DNA of 64,000 bases, taken from assembly GCA_963969345.1 (NCBI GenBank), contig OZ017768.1, positions 8,952,718-9,016,717 of the forward strand, in the 5' to 3' direction. The DNA is from Turbatrix aceti. Taxonomy: Eukaryota > Nematoda > Chromadorea > Rhabditida > Panagrolaimidae. Of the stretch, positions 34,293 through 44,756 are shown piece after piece (position 1 is the first letter of the stretch; every line of letters starts with the position of its first letter). Below the pieces are notes generated by a model. It ran no database searches and was not told the origin of the DNA. It saw only the letters and a program-made list of their open reading frames with translations. Both the position numbers and the translations under genes were made by a program.

Positions 34293-34430
34293 TCAGTCAA
34301 ATATGTCAGCGATGTCTTCAGCAACTTTCAGACCTGCGCCTCCGGCATTAATAACATCACTGAAAATATTGCCGGCGACAGTCGTCGTAAAGAAAGCAAC
34401 GAGAAGGAGGATGGTGTACAGGAAGTTCAT
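34293..34430 (-). CDS. Gene H, 45-residue secreted peptide precursor
   Basis: A short single-exon ORF (ATG at 34430, TGA at 34295-34293). It starts MNFLYTILLLVAFFTTTVAG, a textbook signal peptide with a likely cut after the Ala-Gly. The remaining 25 or so residues begin NIFSDVINAGGAGLK and end DIADIFD. They have about five acidic residues and one Lys, no Cys, and a helix-compatible spacing of Ile, Val, Leu and Ala, so the mature peptide would be small, anionic and amphipathic. A polyadenylation signal follows at 34249-34244. I recognise no family; candidates are a small secreted or antimicrobial-like peptide or an intercellular signal. It lies between the arms of the SL RNA inverted repeat, with no other gene within 1 kb except the SL RNA. 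Confidence 0.6.
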   Translation of the reverse strand: MNFLYTILLLVAFFTTTVAGNIFSDVINAGGAGLKVAEDIADIFD

Positions 34431-34523
34431 TGTAGACAGGATGTATCCAAAATATATGGAATTGTGAAAACAGAGCTCGTATTTATGCTCCTAGAAGTTC
34501 AACAATTTTGCCGTCACATCCGT

Positions 34524-34768
34524 AAAGTGCTTTTTCCCATGTACAACACTGATAGAATTTTTACAAATTTCACAGAAATCAGAGTGAGAAACTCTCAAGT
34601 TTACAGTACAGCAAAACAATACAATCTTCTGCAATCTGCAGAATATGAGAAAATGGTTGTTTGCAGGAAAGACCCTAATGTAAACTTGAGAGTTTCTCAT
34701 TAAAGCACTCCGATTTCTGTGAAATTTGTAAAAATCCAAACAGTGTTGTACATGGGAAAAAGCACTTT
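34524..34768. repeat. 245-bp hairpin (MITE-like) nested in the inverted-repeat unit
   Basis: Arms of about 80 nt: 34524-34605 (AAAGTGCTTTTTCCCATGTA ... AGTTTACA) and 34679-34768 (TGTAAACT ... TACATGGGAAAAAGCACTTT). The loop is about 73 nt. The right arm has a 5- to 6-nt insertion. Its right end abuts the truncated SL RNA copy exactly, so its arrival probably accompanied the loss of that copy's leader. Confidence 0.75.
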
Positions 34769-34834
34769 GCCCTTGTGAAAGCGTGTGGCTGAATATCCCT
34801 AAATTTTGGAACGCGTTGGCATTACCTGAAACGC
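34769..34834 (+). pseudogene. Truncated SL RNA copy (3' part only)
   Basis: It matches the 3' two thirds of the SL RNA at 33281-33346 in inverted orientation: GCCCTTGTGAAAGCGTGTGG, Sm-site-like CTAAATTTTGGAACG and the GCGTT...AACGC hairpin. The leader exon and donor site are missing; the hairpin sequence stands in their place, so it cannot give a spliced leader. Confidence 0.8.
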
Positions 34835-35224
34835 ATATAATAGACGATCATGGTTGATAGAGCGGCGTGCATGATGAGTTCAGGTTCGGCAGGGTGTTGC
34901 AAAATTATTGATTTTTCATACATGTTCACAGGCAACAACTATTTACCAATTTTTACGCAAGTTAACCAAGTTTCGGGACATAGAAAAAATTTTGCGAAAA
35001 AACAAGGGGATTACTTACTTGCAATAGTACGATATCGTTATTCTTTTCATTGTTTTTTGGCGTTATAGTTGGCCTATTCAACTTTCGCTGTTTTTTTTTT
35101 AAATCGAAAGAGACAGGTCACTCATCATTTTCTTATCCCATGTAGACATTCGTTTATCCGTTCTTTCGTTTATTCGTTGATAGGTTGTTTCATTTCCGTT
35201 AATTTTTTTGTTTTTAAACCATAT

Positions 35225-35649
35225 GTATAGTTATTGTGAAATTAATTGACGCAACTTGATGTTTTGGGAATTTGAGACAAATTTTTATAAAAATTGTGTA
35301 GGGTACGGAAAAAAAATCCACAGATCTTCAAAATGCCGAAAGAAAGCTGAATAGTTCGATGCAGACTTCAAATTAAATTTTCTTTTGAATGGTGTACTCA
35401 GTTTTTTTTGCATCATCTGTTTTTACTGACAAAGACTTTTTTAATCACATTTTATGTACAAACAACATTTAAATTAATCCAATGCACGAATCAAAAAAAT
35501 AAGTTACGACACGTCAGATATGGTAGCATAGTTTGTCCCATGGGTGACTACAGTATTGAATAAGTGAAGTATGCGTGTTACACAGGTAAGAAGGCACAGG
35601 CAACGTAGCCCACTTGTCGAATAAATTATCGGCTTTGTAAATAGTTGTA
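35225..35649. other. Intergenic stretch downstream of gene I
   Basis: AT-rich sequence between the inverted-repeat unit and the stop codon of gene I. Its right end must include the 3' UTR of gene I. No clear polyadenylation signal or other feature recognised. Confidence 0.4.
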
Positions 35650-38600
35650 TTATACAGCATCGGTTTGCATTGCAGCGAATGGATCATCGGCTAAGGTCGG
35701 GGATGCAGAAGAAGCTGGCGACTCGGTTACAACCTGTTCGGTGGCTTCGATTGGAAGTTCAGTCGAGAAAATATCGTCAATGTTATCCGTGATTGTAATG
35801 TTGATTTGAATCGCGTCGAGTGCCGGGTTAACTACAAAGTAATCCGGAAGCGTGTCAAGCGGGATTTCATCTGGTGGCGCGTAATCGTCGGCTGCCGGCT
35901 CAAGGAAGGATTCGTACTTGCTGTCTTCGACGGCGATACACGACCCTCCGTCGTTTTTGTCTTCAAAGTTCATTTTGAGTTCGTAGCCCGGTTTGCAGTG
36001 GCACGTGATGCTGCGCTCGTTGCAATAGGCGTTGGGCGTCAGGCATTGTTCGTCTGCAATGACGGTTTCCATGCAGAAACCGCCAATTGTTCCGTTTGCG
36101 CGGTCTTCGACGGAATCCATGAAAACGATGGTGGTGAGGTCGTGACAGCGACCGGCAATGTGCACGTAGCCATCGGGACAGGAGTCGACGCATTCAGACT
36201 GGTGGATGAGTTTTTTGTCCGGGCATCGGCAGTAGCCTTTTTCGCAGTAGGTCGAGTTTGTCAGCGCTGAGCATTGCTCGTTGGTCGAGCAGCCTGGTTG
36301 TCCCACGAAAAACACTGAAAAAAAATTTAATTTGAAGAAAAAAAAATATTTCAAAATTTGAAAATAAATTTTAGTTTAAAAAAATTTTAATTTAAAAAAA
36401 AAATTTTTTTCAATTTAAAAATTGAGAAAAAAAAATTAGATTTAAAAAAATTTTTAATTGATAAAAAAATATGTAAAAAAAATTTAGATTTATAAAAAAT
36501 TAAAAAAAAATTAAATCAACTTACTTCTCTTGCAGGCGTTTCCAATCTTGATAAAACCAGCCGGGCACACCTTTACCGGATCACGTGCTACGTGCGCTGG
36601 CTCGAGGTTTGCGCTCATGTTGAGAGCGCTGGGATCAGCAGCCAGCGTAGTCGTGCAGCAATGCGCGTTGCGGCCATCCGGATAATTTGAGTAGCACGTA
36701 AAACTTTCCGGGCACCTGGACTGAATTGAGCATTCGTGCGGCATCCGGGTTTCGCCGTTGAACAGAGGCTGGCTCTGAGGCGGGCAGCCGCTGATCGGCG
36801 CGCCTGGAAGCGCCGGGGGCAGCGTTGCGCTTGAAAGCAGCTGAATTGACTTTGCAATGTAAGTGCGAGGAATGTTGGCTTCGTAGGTCGTTGGCGAAGC
36901 GCGACTGTGGAACGGAGCGGCCATGTTGTTTGTCTTGGTGCCAATCGGGGCGCAACAGTAGCTGTTTTGTTTCTCCGCAGAGTAGATGCACTGGTAGGGT
37001 GCGTGCGTGGGGCAAGGCTTGAGGGCCATGTGGCAGATGGACGGTTCGTTCTCACCGGCTAGGATGTGTGGAATCTGGTTCGGGGGACAGTACTCTTCAA
37101 ACTTGTTGTCATCACCCGGATCCGAACTCATTGGTCCGTCCGAACAACAGACGTAGTCGCCGGTTGCCTGGCTGGGAATGCACATAAACGTGGATGGACA
37201 AGGTTTCTCGGCTTCTGGATCACAAATATGGGTCTTATGAGTCAGAGGATTGCCATAGGCAGCTCCGTTTGGACAATCCTGGACCACACCGTTGACAGTC
37301 TTCGGTTTGTTGTCGATACTACAGCAGATGTGGAAGTTTCCGACCGTGGATGGAACGCAAACGTGTCCAGCCGGGCACTTTTGAGTACCCGGGGGACAGA
37401 CGAGAGGCCGACCGGCGTAGAGGAAAGGCTTGCGACCCGCAGGGCACGACGCAGAGGTTGCGCGACCCTTGCAGCAGACCGATCTGTCCTTCGGGCCTTC
37501 ACACGTGTAACCCTTGGGACAATTGTTGGCCAGAATGTTGCAGCCCAGGGGCTTGCGTGTTCCTTCGACGAGGAAGGGCGTCGATCCACGAGGACACTTT
37601 TCCCAGCTTGGGCAGCAGTAGTACTGATCGTCCGATGCGCGCGAGCATTCGTAATCATTTGGGCACTGATCGTCGGTGGAAGTTTCATCACAGCTTTTTG
37701 GATCACGGCTTCCCAGCTCGAAGAAAGGAAGTTGGTTGTCTCGGCAGCGGGCAATGTCACTCGTTGCCGAGGACAGGAAAGAGTACTTGGATTGCTGGCA
37801 GCAAATGTCCACGCCATCGATCGTGGATTCCACGCAGGCAGTTTTGTCAGGGCACATAATTTGGTCTTCTCCGCAAATTATGACCTGTCTGTCGGAAAAG
37901 TAATAAGGCTTATAACGTGGAAGAGCGCACTTTGGAGCCGCGCGGCAACAGACTCCATGGGGTCCCGGACCGAGGCAAACATAACCCCGGGGACAGGTGT
38001 CGACGGCATTGATTACGCATCTCTGGTTGTTGGATGACAGTCCAGCCGGGCACTTGGCGCTAGCAGAATGATAGGTCTTTGACCTAGTAGACTTTCGCGT
38101 GACCGTGCTCTTCTTCGGCGCCCTGCGATGGGAGTACGAAGCAGCGGCGGCTGTTCGAGGGTAAACCGAATTATCATTTGACGAGCAACACATGTAGAAA
38201 TTCGTCACGGTGCCTGACTGCATGCACTGATAACCGTTGGGACAGGTATCGGCTTCAGGTGAGCAGGCTGCGGTTGAATCGCTGCCGGGGATGATGTAAG
38301 GCTGTCGCCCGAGAGGACACCTGGCCAGGGATCGGCAGCAGATGGGTGCGTTGTTTGTTCCCAGCACGCAGGACGCTCCGGGAGCAATGCAGGGTCGGGG
38401 TGAGCTGAGGTCACAGGATTGGACTCCGCCTCCGGGGTAGGCTTCTGCGATTGACATGCCCTGGGGGCACGCACCTGCTCTCTGGGTACGGCACATCTGT
38501 TCGCAGGCGGACTGGGAGATAAAGCGATTCGCCGTGCCACCACAACCGTTGTACGTGAAGGGCACGCATTCCATGGCCATTGAATCGTAGAACCAGTAGG

Positions 38601-41600
38601 TTTCAGGTCGTCGGATGGAGCACATGTTGCCAACACTTCGGGGCGCAGAGCACGCATATTCAGCCTGAGGGCAGCAGAATCCGGTCGGACTGCAGGTGTT
38701 GCCTACCGGACAGGATATCGTAGGACTGCATCGCTGGGGCATGTTGCTAGGATCCATGAGTGGCACAGCACCGTTGCAGACGCCCTTCAGGTTCAGGACG
38801 CAGGTTGATTCGCATTCTTGACGGGTGAAAAAGTTGTTGCTAGAACCGTGGCAGCCGTAGAACTGGAAGGATTCGCAACGACCGGTATCCAGGTTAAAGT
38901 GGAATCTTTGGATTGTAAGTGTGTCTCCGAAACAAGCGCTGCCTGCGGAGACGGGATCCCGGCAAGCGAGTTCTTCAGATGAGCAGCAGACGTGGGAGAG
39001 ACCGAAAAGGGGCTGCATGCATGAGAATCCGTTGGGGCACGTCGATGTTGTATCTGAGACTGGGGAACAGGCTGCGTTGGACGCTCCCGCTCGGTAGGGA
39101 CGGCCCTGAGGGCACTGGGAAGACAGACAAAAGCCTTCGCACTGCTCGAGAGTGTCAAAGTTATTTGCATTCCCCCCGCATTGGCTGAATCGGAATGCAC
39201 GGCACGATCCTGTGGATTCGTCAAAGTAGTACCGGACAACTGATTGCTGGGTTGTTGCACAGGCATTTCCGTGATCCATTGGCTGCTGACAGACGTGTTC
39301 AGGAGCCGGACAACAGTACTGCTGACCGTTGGAGGTCACGCATTGGTAGTTGTTGGGACAGGGGTTGAGCGCAGAACAGGAAGTCACACCGCCCAAGGGC
39401 AGACCGACCGGGCACATGCCCCTAGCAGGGCAGCATCTACCGTTCTGACAGTTGTAACCCGAAGGACAGGGCGTAGACGCGCTGCAGGGGTTCGGCGTGG
39501 TCAAAGGCGTATCACCCAAACAGGCATCGTTGACCGCGGACGAAGTATCGCTGCAGCAGATTCCACCATTGAACATGGATGACGGAGAGCAGGTAAAGCC
39601 CTCAGGGCAAGAAGCATCGTCGCCGATGGTACAGGGCACGTGGCCCCCTGTGTGGGGATTGACGAATCCGGCAGAGTTATAGGGACATCCAAAATCTCGA
39701 CCACAGCATCGGGTAAGAGTGCCACCGACGAGATTGCATCCAAAACCAACCGGACAGGTGGAATCGCTGCTGGAAGGCGAGAGAACGCAGGATCGGGGTT
39801 CGGCTGTGATGGGCTCGTAGAAGGTGACCTGATTGCTGGAGCACGTGACGGCGAGTGCGGCAGACTGCGTGTCTTCTGTCGGATTCTGGCAGCAGTAGTG
39901 GGTGCCTGTGTGGATGTAGAGCGTGCATTCGTAGTTTTCAGGACAACTGTTTGCCGCGGGATTGCAGATGACAGGCGCACTCAGCCGGGTCAGAGGCAGG
40001 CCTCCGTAGCCGCAGATATCGTCGGGGGCTTGGAACTGGGGGTACAGGAAGGGGTCGTCGAACGCGACGTCGCCGGCTTTGGGCTCGCATTCGTTGGTTG
40101 TGGGGTTGAATTCCCGTCCGTTGGGGCAGTCTCGCTTGACGTAGATCCTGAAATAGAATTTATGATTTTTTTGGGGAAAATGTTGGGTTGACTGACCCTT
40201 CAAGATTACAATACAGGTAACTGGAAGTGTTTTCTGGATCTGCTTTTTTGTCGTTGGCACTGGGATTGCATTCTAGGGTGGCTTTGACGGTGTTTTGTAA
40301 TATCTGAAATGGTTTTGGTGTTTTTAGAAAAAAACGGAAATAAAAATTTTTTTGTTTGCGAACTAAAATGATTTTTTACATTTTATGAAAAACAAAAGAA
40401 ATGCGAACACTTGCTCGTGTTTTTCTGCGAACACAAACAACAGAAATTTGTTTTGAGAACGCTTGTCAATTCCCTAACCAGATGTATCGACTTCAGACAG
40501 GACATATTTTTAGCATCAAGTGTTTTTGTCCCAGTCGCAGCATAAAACAAGAATTACATACATACAAACTCTTTTTTTCCCATGATCCTTGACACCGAAG
40601 AGGATTCAATTGCTTCTCCCTCTGTTGTCTAACATGTTTTTGCAGCAAGTTGAATGCGATTCCGTTTGTGGATGACCCTATTTGCGGTATACATAGTGCT
40701 TCTTCTACCTGGCTTTACTCTTTTTGTCTGTCGGTATCGACTGGACAGTTAAAAAAAGTAAACAATAAGGGCGCAGACACCAGTGCACAAATTTGGTCAC
40801 TTACTCTTTAGCAGGAGACACCGGCGTCAGTTGGGTGGCGGGGGGAGCTAATTAGCCGCTAATCTTGCTTATCGGGTTATTTATACACTTTTCAGATTTT
40901 TTAAAGAGAGTTACATGCACGCTTTTTCTGTTTCTGGCTGACTTTGGATTCGGGTTCGCAAACCACAAATTTTTCAGTCGTTAATCTCGGCGTTGCTGAC
41001 TGCTATATACGTCAACAAACAAACAGTTTTTGGGATGAAATATGCGCGAAATAAAGTAACTAACTAAGCAAAAAGAAAGCAAGACAGAAAAAAAATGATT
41101 TCATATTACAGTCGCCGCATAACTCAATGCAAGAAAACTGATCTCTCCCGGCTGTCACAATTGAATTGTCTTCTTCTTCTCTCTTTTTTTTCTCTCTTTC
41201 ACACCTGTCAAAATTGACCCATCTTTTTTGACAAAAATGGTTTTTATTCATAGCATAATCACTACACACCTGTCCATAGCTTTTCGACTGCTGCTGTTGC
41301 AGAAGTTTCGTCTTTCAACTTTTCAACTTTTTGGAATGTCAATTGAAAGTGCGAAAAATGAACGGACAAAACATCGCTTTTGGCGATGCTACAAAGTGCA
41401 ATGCTATTTTTTTAGAAACGTTGATAAAAAAAGACAAATCGTAATTTTAGTCCCTGGGAACGAAATACCGAAGGTGTTTGCCTCGCAGAGGTAAAAAATG
41501 TGAATAACAGCTTATTTTAATCCTCTAATGAGAGAAATAATTTAAAAAATTGTGGGGAGAGATTTAGGACCCTTTTTTGTAACATTAAGCGGATTTGCTC

Positions 41601-41796
41601 CGAAATGCCAAATAAACAATCAACGTTTTATAAAAAGAATAAATTTTACAAAAATTTGTTTAATAAATTTTAAAATTTTAATAAATTTTTTTTAACATTC
41701 GGAAAAAAATTAAAAATATGAAATAAAACTCACCAACAATCCAAAAATCCAAAAAGCATTTAGCCTTGAAATTTGTCGATTAGGAAACGCAGCCAT
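35650..41796 (-). CDS. Gene I, secreted multidomain Kunitz and cysteine-repeat protein, 1485 aa
   Basis: Exons (minus): 41796-41734, 40303-40197, 40147-36525 and 36314-35650, all in frame. The ATG follows a TTTTCCAG acceptor by 12 nt, which fits SL trans-splicing. The first two exons give a signal peptide (RLNAFWIFGLLILQNTVKA). A CBM14-like chitin-binding module follows (CNPS, YLYCNLEG, CPNGREFNPTTNEC, residues about 30-75). The 3.6-kb exon carries 17 lustrin-type repeats of the form C, CPxGxxC, CC. Among them are three Kunitz domains at about residues 342-395, 450-503 and 556-608, each with the six cysteines (FSQCGGNANNF, FYGCHGSSNNF, YNGCGGTANRF). The residue after the second Cys (usual P1) is Ala, Phe and Ser, so trypsin inhibition is unlikely. 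The last exon has EB/EGF-like Cys modules and an acidic Thr/Ser tail. A role in cuticle or extracellular matrix is likely by family; the exact function is unknown. Confidence 0.85.
40304..41733 (-). other. First intron of gene I
   Basis: 1.43-kb intron between the signal-peptide exon and the second exon, bounded by GTGAGT and TTTCAG. No other gene or element recognised inside. Confidence 0.6.
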
Positions 41797-43490
41797 ACTA
41801 ATTTTTGACTGGAAAATTAGGAAATAATTTGTAACGATCAAATTAGTACAAATTATTGATTCATCCAGAAATTGAGTACTAAAGTACTAAATAGTTAATC
41901 GTGTACGTACGTCAAGCGCCTGTGTCGTGTTCAGGATATGTAATCAGGCGGCGGAGGCTGGCTGAGAGTGAGTGACCCCTGTCTTGACCGCTGGTCAAAC
42001 ACAGTCAAGTTTTGCAATCCACGCGCACAGGTAGATAGGTAAGCAAGCAATCACGAGCACAAGCAAGCAGATGGCTCTTGACTTACTTTGTTGGAATAGA
42101 ATGGAATGGGTACAATCAATCTCCGCAAAATGTTGTTAACCAAATCTTCTTGACCAAAATTAGGTACCTGATGAGAGGGAATGAATGAGGCAGGTGATGA
42201 GCAGACAACAACTGCTTTTATTTTTCCTAGGATGCGCAGCAGAAGAAGAAGGAGGAGAAGGCTTTAAAAAGAAGCTCAAGACCTATCTGGCTACTATGTA
42301 TGTGTGTGTGTGTGTGTGTCAACTCCACCCGCTTTTAGGGACAATAACGAGTCAGGCCTCGGGCGATCTGCTACCTCACCGCCACCTTTTTTTCTCGTAA
42401 TAGTCTCAAATTGCACCCGACAATCTCCTCTTGGAAGAAACAAACCGTAACTGTTGTGACAGACGCGTTCGTCTGTCCACCCCGTTCTTGTTCTTGTTCT
42501 GGTCATCAGCGTCGGAGGGGTTGACTTCATGGATGTTGGCCGGATAACATCGATGTGTGTGAAGACCCCCTTTGTTGTCCCCCCTCCCGATGAACGAACG
42601 ACGACAGGTACTAAATACATGCAAACAGTGTATCTATCTAACTAACCGGTGATGGGCTCCCTGCAAACATGTTTGTTACACACTTCTTTTCCTCTGTACC
42701 TGCATTCTGCTTCGTTCTGCTTCCAAACAGGGATCAAGTCAACTTTTTTTTTGTACTTTTCGTTTTTTGTTTACATAGTCTTCTTTTTGCAGGGGGCAGA
42801 GGACCGACTTTTAGCACATTGTTTTGTTTGTTTGAAAAACAAAAAACCGGATCAACGAAGATCAAGATCAAAGACGGTCCGACCCGTTCGCGCGCGCGCA
42901 GATGAGATGAGATGACTCATCCGGCTTCTGGTCAGTCGATGACCAAAGGACTAAAAAAATTCTTTTGTTTCAAAAAATGTCTTCTAATATGATGAATAAT
43001 GGATCGGATTGGGTTGTCTTTTGTTTGACGCGCACGTTAGCCAGAGACCAAAACAGAAGCCAGTCAGTCTCGTTCAATCCGATGAAACAATCGTGCGAAA
43101 AAAATACATATCAGTTTAACCCATGCAAAAATGTAGATTAAATTTATAAAAGTTCTTTTTTTTTCTTTTCATCGGGGAACTTAAAAAAAAAAACAATGCA
43201 CTCGGTCAGAAAAGCCCCAAGTCAAAAAATACTATTCAGCGATAAACAATTATGAAAAATTTCTAAATAATAAATTCAGTGCTCATGATATTAATTCACT
43301 CGTCGAATGATTGCATTGCAGGGAAAAATTGAAGGGCGGCAAGGACAAGGAAAGGAAATGGAAATGCGTGTGACATTTTAGGGACAAAAAAAGGGTGGTT
43401 GGATGGATAACTGATTGATTTTTTTACACAAATTATTTAGAATTTGATGTCATTAAAAGCGAGGAATGTTGGCGCGTAGATTTTGGGTGG
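41797..43490. other. Intergenic between genes I and J, with a (TG)n microsatellite
   Basis: Contains the likely promoter of gene I and the 3' UTR of gene J. A TG dinucleotide run lies at about 42297-42319 and a CG-rich alternation at about 42888-42900. No coding exon recognised. Confidence 0.5.
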
Positions 43491-44756
43491 TTACGTTTTG
43501 TCGTCGTCGGCTGCTGACATTGAAAGCGCCTGCACGATCCATGGATCTGACTTGGAGCCGAGTTTGAATTCTTCTCGGGTCAGTTGACCGTCGAGGTTCT
43601 GGAATGTGTAATTTTAGATTTTTTTGTGAATTATTTAGATTTTTTTGATATTAGAAATTTTCGAGTTTTTGATTATTTATAAATTTTTGATTTTTTTAAT
43701 TTTTAATTTTTTTAATAAATTTTTTTTTTAAACTATAAACATTTTTTTTCAATTCAAAATTTTTTATTTCTTTCGCCATTTCAATTTTTTAATTATTTTC
43801 AAATTTTAGATTTTTAAAATTTTTTCAAAATTATTTTATTATTTCAAAATTTTTTATTTTTTTGTGACGGAAAAAACCTACCAAATCCATGTTCGAGAAG
43901 ATTTTCTCAACTCTCTTCTGGGGAGTGTCCTCGTCTGTCGGCAACTCGAGCATGTTTCCAATCATGCAATAAATCGCATCCACGATATTCTCCATCTCCG
44001 TTTTTGTAATGTATCCGTCCTTGTCGACGTCGTAAAGCGAAAATGCCCAATCAAGTTTTTCGTCTATCGTACCCCGACTCGTGATGCTGAGTGCCATGAT
44101 GAATTCCTTGAATGATATGTGTCCGTCTCGGTTGTAGTCAAATACGCCAAAGACAAATTCGGCAAATTTACTTGGATCACCGTTGGGAAAAAATTGTTTG
44201 TAGATGCTTTGAAATTCCTCAAGTTTGAGTTCACCGGTTGGACAGTCTCGAACAAAGTCTTTGTACCATTTTTTGAGTTCTTTACGTGTGACTGAAATTT
44301 TTTTGTTAAAGAAACGGGAATTAGAAAAAATAAATCAATTTAAAAAAGGACAAACGAAATTTTTTTTTCCAACCTTATGGTAACAACTTGAAGGATGTGT
44401 CGTATTTTGCATTTGATTACAAATAAAAAAAATATTTTTATATTTTGTTTGAAAACAAAATTTATTTTTACATTTTTGAAACTTTTCTCAAAAAACATTG
44501 AATTTTCCCTGAGGCAGGAGTAACCGGAAGATTTATGTATTTTGTTAGAAAAAGTTCTCCTATGAGTGTGTTTTCCAAAGTGGCTAAACTTACAATAAGT
44601 GCAATTTTCAAGTTCATCCAGCTCTTCAGGCGTCAATTTTTTATTTGCTTTTTTGCATTTTTTCTTGGGCGTCGCAGGCGTCGCGGGAGCCTGATTTGCG
44701 GCATCGGTGTCTGTACTGACCGGTTGTTTGGACTGTTTGCTGTGACCCTTGCCCAT
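43491..44756 (-). CDS. Gene J, neuronal calcium sensor (NCS-1-like) EF-hand protein, 226 aa
   Basis: Exons (minus): 44756-44594, 44291-43882, 43598-43491. The protein is an NCS/frequenin-family Ca2+ sensor. MGKGHSK at the start is a myristoylation signal (Gly2, Ser6). EF1 is degenerate with the family CPTG sequence ([11 protein letters not shown]). EF2 ([12 protein letters not shown]), EF3 ([12 protein letters not shown]) and EF4 ([12 protein letters not shown]) have good Ca2+ ligands. ALSITSRG and [11 protein letters not shown] are family signatures. Odd: between the myristoyl site and EF1 there are some 35 extra residues, Ala/Thr/Pro-rich then polybasic ([10 protein letters not shown]), making it longer than the usual 190. 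It could strengthen membrane binding. Ends [10 protein letters not shown]. By family it acts at membranes in neurons, regulating release or ion channels. Which NCS paralog it is cannot be settled by eye. Confidence 0.85.

Larger units (their letters stand above)
33089..35224. mobile_element. 2.1-kb inverted-repeat unit built on SL RNA flanks
   Basis: Left arm 33089-33346 and right arm 34769-35224 are inverted copies. The termini ATATGGTTTAAAAAC (33089) and GTTTTTAAACCATAT (ending 35224) match, and blocks such as CGAATAAACGAAAGAACGG, CCGAACCTGAACTCATCATG and CATATAATAG recur inverted. The right arm has about 200 extra bp. Both arms carry the 3' part of an SL RNA; only the left has the leader. 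Between them lie the secreted-peptide gene H (34293-34430), a tRNA-like sequence (33764-33845) and a 245-bp hairpin. There is no transposase ORF. It could be a foldback element or an inverted local duplication of an SL RNA gene. Confidence 0.75.

Noticed and set aside
34951..34985. Second spliced leader (SL2-like) in the right arm
   Set aside because: GTTAACCAAGTTTCGGG has partial likeness to a leader, but it lacks a GT donor, an Sm site and a hairpin at the right distance.
37066..38037. 323-codon open frame on the plus strand
   Set aside because: It lies wholly antisense to the 3.6-kb Cys-repeat exon of gene I, which has clear domains. It is a shadow frame with no motif of its own.
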